Assembly: GCF_019175285.1 (NCBI RefSeq)
Contig: NC_056524.1
Span: 96,031,688 to 96,095,687 of the forward strand
Reading direction: 5' to 3'
Length of the DNA stretch: 64,000 nucleotides
Source of the DNA: Sceloporus undulatus
Lineage: Eukaryota; Chordata; Lepidosauria; Squamata; Phrynosomatidae
Shown here: one piece after another, positions 56,359-64,000 of the stretch
Numbering within the stretch: the first letter of the stretch is position 1
How the letters are laid out: each line of letters opens with the position of its first letter
The notes under the pieces: model-generated
The model's database searches: none
Seen by the model: only the letters and a program-made list of their open reading frames with translations
What the model was told of the DNA's origin: nothing
Program-made: the position numbers and the translations under genes

Positions 56359-59300
56359 TAATCACAATTCCTGTTATTGCTTCTTTTCGCCTCACTTGCA
56401 AAAGAACTATCTGCGAACACACTAGAACTTTTTTCACTCCCTTGAAACACAAGCTTCTTGTTTCTTGCTACCTTTCCATACCTCAAAACATGTTTCACAG
56501 CTGTCCAATCATCCCCCTTTGGACTATTTGCCCTTCTACTCAATAAACCAACTGCAAAAGAAATATACAGGCCGTGTATTGTTAGCAATGAACACACAAA
56601 CTACCATTACAACTTCTGTAAAATTCCGGATATCAAACAATCTCAGCAGACTCTGCACTGCATAACCAGGAGTTCATTGGACTTTTCACAGGTTTTGCAT
56701 CCTGCAATCCAACTTCTCATCAGCCTCTAATCTTTTTCTTCTGGACTGCAACAGATATCTGCCATCTTCTGTCCACTCTACCTCTATCCCTAGGTAGCTT
56801 TTAGATTTCCCAGTCCTTCAATGCGAACTTCTGAGACAATTCCTTTTGTACCTCTCTGCACTTCTTGTTCTGAATTAGCTGTTACACAAAGACTCACACC
56901 TAAATCACACAAGAACTACCCCTCCTCTAGTGTAAACACAAGCATCTGCAACACTTCTTTTAAAACCCAAGCCTTTCAAGCTCTGCCTGAGTACACTGAT
57001 TCCAACAACGTGCACTTTGTTTCAAGCCCTACAATGCGTTGTTCAACTTACACACTTTCGTCTCAGTATCATTACCAAAAACCAGGAGGTTGTTCCATGT
57101 AACTCTCCTCTTCAAGTTTAGCATTCAGGTAATAAGCCGTCTCAAAATCAAAATGCCTACCACTTTTCTTTGCCTCACAGCTAATGCAAGCACTAATCTC
57201 AAACTTTCTGGCTTGCAGTAGGTGAGAAGTCTTGTCAAAATTCTCAAACCTTGCTGTGTGAAGCCTTTAGCCACCAACCTGGCTTGTACTTTTGACTACT
57301 ATCAGGCATTTCCTTCTTCTTAGACCCACTTGCAACCCACAACCTTGTGGTCTTTAGGGCCTTCAACAATATTAAAAACCTGCTTCTCAACTAGCGAACA
57401 GAACTCTGGTCCCTAGCAGAATACCATTTCTCTTTCTCCTCCTTAGGAAAACTTTGCCAATTCTTAAAACTCTCAGGCTCATTCAGCCACTGCACACAAG
57501 CAGTTGCAGTTTGAACACAAATCTCTCAGGAGGCTTTCTCACTCTTGAGTCCTCCTAGGATCAACACCTTTGTCTTACCTCTCTCATCCTCACTTTTTGA
57601 ACTAGTTTGCACTCCGTGCCCTCTTGACACAACTTCAAACGACTTGTTGTGATGGTGTGTTGTTAAGTGTTGGCTGTGTTTGAGTATATTGTGAAAGTAC
57701 TGGGTTTCTCCTCCTCTGGAGAACATTGTGGACATTGTGGGCTTCTTACCCCTCCATTTCCAGTACTTTGCCCGTCGCAGAAACACTTCCTGATTGGAAT
57801 GCAATCTCTCCCGCCAGAATGTTTCTCAAATTGGCACTTTTGGACAACAAAATCTCCCATGACCCTTGTAAAAAATTTATAACTGTTGCCAGAATAACCC
57901 ACAAACATCAACCTTTCCATTTAATTCACCCTTCTTTCTGAATTTTGCTGGCACAAACACATTTGCCTTGCCCAAACACCCTCAGGTATTTTAAGTTTGG
58001 TGGTCTACCAGGCATCTGTAGGTGTTTGCTTTACAGCTGAATTCCACACCCTATTTGCTATATGGTTAGCCATTAAAACAGCTTCACCCCAAAATTTTTC
58101 AGATTACATTAGCTCCAATAAAATGCAGTCTTTCATCTGCTTTAAACACACAATACGTCTCTCTTGCCAACCATCTTCCTGTGGAACTGCAGGATTGTGG
58201 TGTTGTGACGTATACCTTTCTCTGCAACCAATTCTTTAGGTCAGAGATAAAAATTCGCCTCCTCTGTCAGTGACCAAAGAACCCACTTTATACTCAAATT
58301 GCGCCTCTTTGATTCACCAGTCTTTTAGACTTCAGCACCTCACTTTCTCCTTCAGCTTTCACATAGAGTACCTTGTGTGCCTGTCTACTATTACAAGAAC
58401 AAATACTGACTTCCCCAAACCGTTTTAGTTAAAGGCCCAGCCAGATCAGCATGCACCACCTCAATGGCCTCTTGGTGACACATTTTGTTTGCTTGGCCAC
58501 AGGAAAAAACCTTCAATTTGTTTTACTGCACAACTGACAATCAAGATGATTAGGACAAGAGTTCATTTTGAACTCAGGACAAAACTCTCCTAGCTTTTCT
58601 AAACGTGTGAAAACCCTATATGAACCAAACACTCTGTGAAAATCATGTGCACATTTGCATGTAAAGGCACCTTTTGCCACTGGCAAACTCAGCGTTGTCA
58701 GCATATAATACATTTTGTTTTTCTTTTGTGCTTTTGCACACTTGTTCCCTTTGCTAATTATACATTTATCCCTCAATTTCAAAGTATAACCATCAGTGTA
58801 ATGCCGAACACACTAACAAGCAATTCTGGCAATTTGGGAACCACACAAACATTTCAAAATCTTCCCCAAAACTAGGACATGCACAGTACCCATTGTTTTA
58901 CCTCTCTGTGAAACACCATCAGCCATTGCAACAGACTGAACATTTGACACAGACTTAGTTTTCAGGAACTTATTGCTTACACATATGGTTAGAAGCTCCA
59001 GAATCCAGCATCCAGACTGAACTCATGTGGCTGCTTGATGAACTTTGAGTCATTGTCCCCAGCCACAACTGCTGCTGCCACTCCTGGAACTAGTACCGCT
59101 TTCTTCGATGCTGCAAACTTCCAACAGTTTCTTTGGACGGTCCTTTGTCTTGCAATAGAAACAGACTTGGACACTGCAGCTTTCTCCTGCAGGTAATTCT
59201 CCACAACCTCCAGTGGGTTTGAAAACCTTTGGTATCTGTCGCTGCTGCTCTGGAGCCCTTCAGACTTCCGTCGCTGGCTCTCTTCCAAGGCGCGCTGACA

Positions 59301-60021
59301 CCAACTCAGCAGTCTATGTCTTCAGCCATCCCTTGGAAGCTAGCAATATGTGCTCAAAGTCTTGGGACCACTCCCAAGCAAGATGTACGCCTTTTGTCCT
59401 CAGGCAAGGTGACACCTCTCAGCTGCACTTGTGCAACAGGTCATGCATTTCCTCTAAATGCTCTCAGGATCTTGATTGCTTGCATCTTGCAGGCATATAA
59501 CCTTTTGAAACAGCATCCTGACAAGGCCGTGTTATTTCATGCACATTCTTCAAAGTGTCCCAGACAGCTTTAGCACTAGCTTGAGCCTCACATGTTAATC
59601 TGGTTAGGCTCAACAGTGAGTTAAAATGTAGCTCGTGCCCTCGAATCATCAGCACGTGTGCATCAGTAGGACCTTGTTCCACCACACGCCAGAGACCTCA
59701 CGGACCAACAGCGCTTCTGTGTAAACAGCCCAAGAGCTGTAATGTTGTTGTTTTAACTTGGGAAATCTTGCTGCCAGCTCCCATGACTCAAAGCAAATGG
59801 CAAACAGCCAAGAGTCCCAGCAAAATGTCCAACAAACACTGGTATCTTCCATTTGCCTCCCGGCACAGGGCAATGAACAACACAGAGCAAACTTACAGAT
59901 GGAAGAAAACCTCCACAGCCGCCTCCAGTGGAACCGGAACTCAGCAACAGCAGACCCTCCAGAAGACCATCTCAGCACACCAGCTGGCAAACCCATCCTG
60001 CACCACCTCCTCTGCTACCAC

Positions 60022-60478
60022 TTAGAGAAAAGATCTTGGACTGTTTGATGTCTCGTGCTGCGTGTGGTTTGAACTGGTACAGCTGAAACAGATGCCGTTT
60101 CTCAGCTATTCAGGAACAAAGTAACTTCAAACACAGTTTTCACTCAAATGAGGGTTTTGACTTGTTGCATTTACACTTTACAGCAGGCTACTATACATCT
60201 ATACTCTTTAGCATCCAGCTAGAAGCTTGATGTGACATCTCTTTGTTCTTCTCACAAGATCAACCTTCCCACCAAGTGGACACACCTCTTTACCCATGAA
60301 GTCCCCATACACACAAAAGCATAACAATAATACATTTGTTTATATTATGTCTCAGCACATGTACTTGAAGACGTTCTTCCAGGCCTAGGCTTTCTGCCTG
60401 CAACAGGAAACCATTTTAAACCTTAGTTAACCATTGACACATTGAACATTTTCAATACAATTTAGAAATATATTTTCA
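60022..60478 (-). repeat. Copia 5' LTR (right copy)
   Basis: Partner of the left LTR; lacks the MITE, so it gives the empty insertion site. Confidence 0.85.
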
Positions 60479-60553
60479 CGCTCAGTATCTTTTATCTGAA
60501 AATATTGGGAGCAGAAGTCTTTTAGTTTTGGATTTTCTCAGATTTTGGGAATA

Positions 60554-60876
60554 CAGTCATCCCTCCATATTTGCGGCTTTGATATTGCTGCTTTGATTTA
60601 TTCACAGATCTACTTAATATGTTCTCTCTGGAATCTCTAGGTCCTCCAGTGCAAACTCTGTGGTCAACTTTAACTAAAAGTTGCACTGAAAGACCATTTG
60701 TAGCTACTAAAGTGACATTCTTATGGTCAGTGTATGTTGGACATGACCACAGAGTTGCATTGGAGGACCTGAGATTCCTAGAGGAGTTGTCTCTCAGGTA
60801 AAACAGTGTTTGTTTTTCGTTTTCCCATATTCACGGGGGTCTTGTTCCCCTAACTAGCAAAATTGGGGGACAACTG
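60554..60876. mobile_element. TA-flanked MITE (CCCTCCATATTTG family)
   Basis: CAGTCATCCCTCCATATTTG left, GGGGGACAACTG right, TA on both sides. Sibling of 50185-50510. Confidence 0.85.
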
Positions 60877-60889
60877 TATAGTCATTTGA

Positions 60890-61375
60890 CAATGGAGCTA
60901 TTAAAACGAGCATTCTGTCAGCAACAAGAAGAGGCATTTTCTCCAACTTCTTCCTGTTCATGACACAAAAAAGCAGAGAAGTTGCATAATACTACATACT
61001 GTGATTTATATTTTGATGACAGCAAGCTTAGTAGTGTGGTGTGAACAGTTATATTTAGTAAAAACATCTGGGATATTCCACTTGTGGTTTACAGTGCCCT
61101 CCTCCCCAGTTTCCAAATGGTAAATGAGAGGCCACCTCCCCTGGTGGACAAAGTTTTTAAAAATTCTCTCTACGCTTTACATTGGACAAATAGGACAGTC
61201 CTAGCAAGAGGCTAAAATGGGCACGAATCTGCATTAGAAATGGCAAAACCAAAAACTAGTTTGTAGAACATTTCAACCTTCCTGGGGATACAGTATAGGA
61301 TTTACTGGCTAAAAGTCCCTGAGCAAGGAAATTACAAAGGACGTCTAGAAAGAAAAACAGCTGAATAAATTTAGT
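60890..61375. other. Unassigned intergenic sequence
   Basis: Nothing recognised. Confidence 0.4.
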
Positions 61376-61379
61376 TCCT

Positions 61380-61525
61380 TAACTGCCTTTGAGTTGATCT
61401 CTAACTCATGGCAACCCTATGATGGACATTTCCAAGACCTCCTCTCCTCCAACGTTTTGGGTCCGCAGCTCATGGTCTCCCTGAGATCTAACCATCTGGT
61501 ATGTAAGTATATCCACGAATTCCAA
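61380..61525 (-). mobile_element. RTE/Bov-B-like LINE 3' end
   Basis: Minus strand ends GGGTTGCCATGAGTTAGAGA and TCAACTCAAAGGCAGTTAA, the tail type shared by the Sauria and 5S SINEs here. Confidence 0.6.
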
Positions 61526-62034
61526 TCCAGCAGCGCAGAGGTTGACAGTGAGAATGGGTCATGGTGCTTACATATATTGAACCAGAATCCTTGTTACTGC
61601 ACATTATCAAAAGGATCTCTCAGTGAGAGTTCTGACGAACCTGGGAAACGGACTTTTGGTAACCAGATTTATTGCTTTTGCCTATCAACATTAACTGACA
61701 CTGTAAAGATCAAGCCCTCTGAAATTTCAGGGCATGATTTGTATTTTTCTTGGCGTCTATTACATTCTGCATCTGAAAAAATGAGGGTTATTCTATGAAA
61801 GCTCATGCTGAAATAAAAACAGGCTAAAACTTAAAGGACTCTACCACATTTTTTTCTTCTCCCTCCCTTCCTTCTTAAGAGATAAGAAATTCACCCTTCT
61901 CCAGGTTAGTAGGATAGGTCATGAATGTGATTGCATGCTTGATGAGCACAAGGAAGAATAGTGAACTTGTGATTTATAACTGCTTTGACAATGAAACAAA
62001 ATAAACCTCAGGTGCGCTAGCAGTGCTTAATATC

Positions 62035-62600
62035 TTCATAGAATGATAGAATATAGATGTTATCACACTATGCTCTTAAAGAGCTACTATTCCAGTGTGA
62101 CTCTCTAGCAGCCTCCTGTTGCATGCTGGGATTGCAGTTTTAAGGAGCTGAATTTCTCTGCCTGAGAATTCTAAATTCCCCTCCTTAAACTGCCAATCCC
62201 CAGCATGCAACAGGAGGCAGCTGAGGAGTCACACTGGAATAGTACCTCTTAAGAGCTCGTCTGATAACACCAATTAAGAGTTGGAAGAGACCATAAAGAC
62301 TATCCAATCCAACCCCCTGCTACTGCAGGAAACTCAAAATCAAAGATCCTTGTACAGATGGCCATCCAGCCTCTGTTAAAAACCTCAACAGAAGGAGACT
62401 CTACCACGCCCGAGGGAGTATGTTCACTTCTCCCAGTGATTGGTTATATTGTGGCAGAGCCTGGTTAAACTGCCCACCATCCTGTTTAACACACACTCTG
62501 GACCACCTGTCCTTGCATTGTTCCAGGTATTTATGAACACCACGTCTAGGGGCCCTTCACCTTGCCCCTCAGGAAGGAGGAGGTTAACCCCTTCTTCACT
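62035..62600 (-). mobile_element. CR1-like LINE 3' end, split by a foldback MITE
   Basis: CATAGAATGATAGAAT before the insert and GAGTTGGAAGAGACCATAAA, CCAACCCCCTGCTACTGCAG after it. Confidence 0.8.
62056..62271. mobile_element. Foldback MITE inside CR1
   Basis: About 100-bp inverted arms: CTACTATTCCAGTGTGACTC / GAGTCACACTGGAATAGTAC and GCAGCCTCCTGTTGCATGCT / AGCATGCAACAGGAGGCAGC. Confidence 0.85.
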
Positions 62601-62702
62601 ATACAATTTTTAAATCAAGCCCGAATAGGTAAATGTTTTAACCCCACTGAGGGGACAACTATTGCATGATATTTGCCCTTTCCTTGGAGTAGTTCAATCA
62701 GA

Positions 62703-62820
62703 GATGACGAACCTTTTGCCTTCCAGATGTATTAGCCTAGAACTTCCATGAACTCCAAATAGCATGGCCAGTGGTAAGAAACACTGGGAGTTGTAATCTA
62801 AAATTTCTAGTGGAATAAAT
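62703..62820. mobile_element. Worn hAT-type MITE fragment
   Basis: GAGATGACGAACCTTTTGCC and TGGGAGTTGTAATCTAAAAT recall the CAGTG-type MITEs, but the ends are eroded. Confidence 0.45.
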
Positions 62821-62829
62821 GTTACCGTT

Positions 62830-63645
62830 GGTCATAGTAGATGAGGCATGTCTAAAGAATAACGTAAGGAGGGGCGGTTTGACCAAGAAATAAGTATGTT
62901 TCAGTTCTACACCACTTCTACTCTAATAATAATCAGAGCACCTCTCCTTTCTGTGACTAATTTAAATTTTAAAAAGAGAATGTTCAATGAATTGTTGTAC
63001 CCTCCCCAGTCTCCTGGGCTTTAGAAGAGATGGGGAACTTGAGTCATTGTCTTCGTAGTTTATGTATGTATGAACAAAACTAAAACAGCAAAGGAAGTGG
63101 GTGTTTTGTAATATGCCATGCACTTACATCAAGAAACTGGAGAAAAAAATGAATGCAGTTTGACAAAACTTCGGCGTGTCAGATGTGGATGCATAATCAG
63201 GTAGATGAAACCTACTTAATCTCTTTTTAGCAAATATTTTGTTTTTATTATGCAATATTGTTTTCCATTGCTAAAGTTTTATTTAGCTTAACATTAAAAT
63301 GATTGCAAGGGTCAATAATGTTGCCCAAGGAAGCTGATTTGGAATTCAAGCTAAAATATTTAAATGCATATGGTGAATATTTATGGAAGGTAAGGCAAGT
63401 GCTACATTTAAATTTTCCTTACTTGGTTACTATGTGGGTCACCACATGTAGTAATGTTGTTGTTGGTGGTGGTGGTAGTGGTGTCATAAATTTATCTTTA
63501 CCTAACTACACTAGCACTAAAGTGCCAGCATTCATGGTCAGTCCAATCATTAGACAGAGTAAGATTCTGGATATCACAAAAGTATGTAATATTGTTAGTT
63601 ATTTATTTTGTTTCTATTGTATTTTTACTAAAAGGAGAAGTGCTT
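62830..63645. other. Unassigned intergenic sequence
   Basis: A (GTT/GGT)n patch near 63455-63480; nothing else recognised. Confidence 0.4.
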
Positions 63646-63649
63646 ATGA

Positions 63650-63953
63650 CAATGGTTCTGAAATGGTGGGGTGCAACCCCCTGAGGGAGTTTGATCTTGG
63701 AGGCCATGATCTATCCTTCCCCTCCAATTCCCACATGTGTTGAGTTAAATATTGAATTTACTTAAATCTGTTCTAATTCAAACAATGTTATTTACATATA
63801 AAATGTTGAAACATGAATATACATGAATGTGTGACTGAAAATACGCAGACTAAATAAACAGAATATTTTTATTCATATACTACATCAACTGGGTGTGTGT
63901 GATTCCATGTAGGTTAAATGGAGTCCCAAGCATAAAAAATTTGAGCACCACTG
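63650..63953. mobile_element. hAT-type non-autonomous element with imperfect 8-bp target duplication
   Basis: CAATGGTTCTGAAATGGTGG left, AATTTGAGCACCACTG right; flanks GCTTATGA and GTTTATGG match 6 of 8, the two differences being transitions. 304 bp, AT-rich inside. Confidence 0.75.
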
Positions 63954-64000
63954 GTTTATGGGATTTTGCAACATACAGAGAAATAATTTGCTTCATATAG

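Larger units (their letters stand above)
54968..60478 (-). mobile_element. Ty1/copia LTR retrotransposon fossil, broken
   Basis: Two direct repeats, 54968-55676 and 60022-60478, are the LTRs; the left one is longer because it carries a 239-bp MITE. Next to the right LTR a tract at about 60006-60020 matches the 3' end of initiator tRNA-Met, a primer-binding site; a G-rich polypurine tract precedes the left LTR on the minus strand. Order on the minus strand is gag-like (about 60000-59000), then pre-integrase/integrase-like (about 58800-57500), then RT and RNase H (about 57300-56100, with FAVGLLSRRANSPKGDDWTA). Clearly broken, with ten or more breaks across gag-pol. LTRs differ at many small sites, so it is not recent. 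No matching target repeat is evident. Confidence 0.85.

Noticed and set aside
61394-61798. 134-codon plus-strand frame
   Set aside because: Starts antisense in a Bov-B-like LINE end and continues through unrelated sequence.
63303-63743. 146-codon plus-strand frame at the right edge
   Set aside because: Crosses a (GTT/GGT)n patch and enters a hAT element; no recognisable domain.
50510-64000. P2RY8 or another PAR1 gene expected upstream of AKAP17A
   Set aside because: No seven-helix receptor or other host coding exon could be recognised; the region is mobile elements and unassigned sequence.

Overview
This is a vertebrate nuclear window. Its repeats point to a squamate reptile, most likely an iguanian lizard: tRNA-derived Sauria-type SINEs with Bov-B-like tails, 5S-rRNA-derived SINEs with the same kind of tail, L2 and CR1 LINE 3' ends, many short hAT and other DNA-transposon derivatives, and a Ty1/copia fossil. 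The species is inferred from repeat content only.

Two host genes lie head to tail on the minus strand. AKAP17A (XE7) has coding exons from 46665 down to 39446, preceded by a CpG-rich promoter-like region near 49860-50150. ASMT (acetylserotonin O-methyltransferase, the last step of melatonin synthesis) has eight coding exons from 31451 down to 14066. Both reading frames assemble from GT-AG exons with consistent phases and no internal stop (682 and 346 residues, close to the human lengths as I remember them). The AKAP17A-then-ASMT order in the same orientation matches the human pseudoautosomal region 1 block, so this is conserved synteny. The two genes act in different pathways (pre-mRNA splicing/PKA anchoring versus melatonin synthesis).

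Region by region: 1-14.0 kb is repeat-rich sequence downstream of ASMT. 14.1-31.5 kb is ASMT, with introns full of MITEs and LINE fragments. 31.5-39.4 kb is the intergenic gap with CR1 and SINE copies. 39.4-50.1 kb is AKAP17A. 50.2-64 kb is intergenic and holds a 5'-truncated L2 split by a 635-bp retroposon with 14-bp target repeats, a broken copia element with two LTRs (54968-60478) that itself carries two MITEs, a CR1 split by a foldback element, and a hAT derivative at the right edge. I see no P2RY8 or DHRSX sequence.

I did not find a novel gene system. The unusual content is in the mobile elements: a group of 3-bp-TSD MITEs sharing a TACAGAC core in their ends, several hAT and TA-flanked MITEs whose boundaries can be read directly, and layered insertions.
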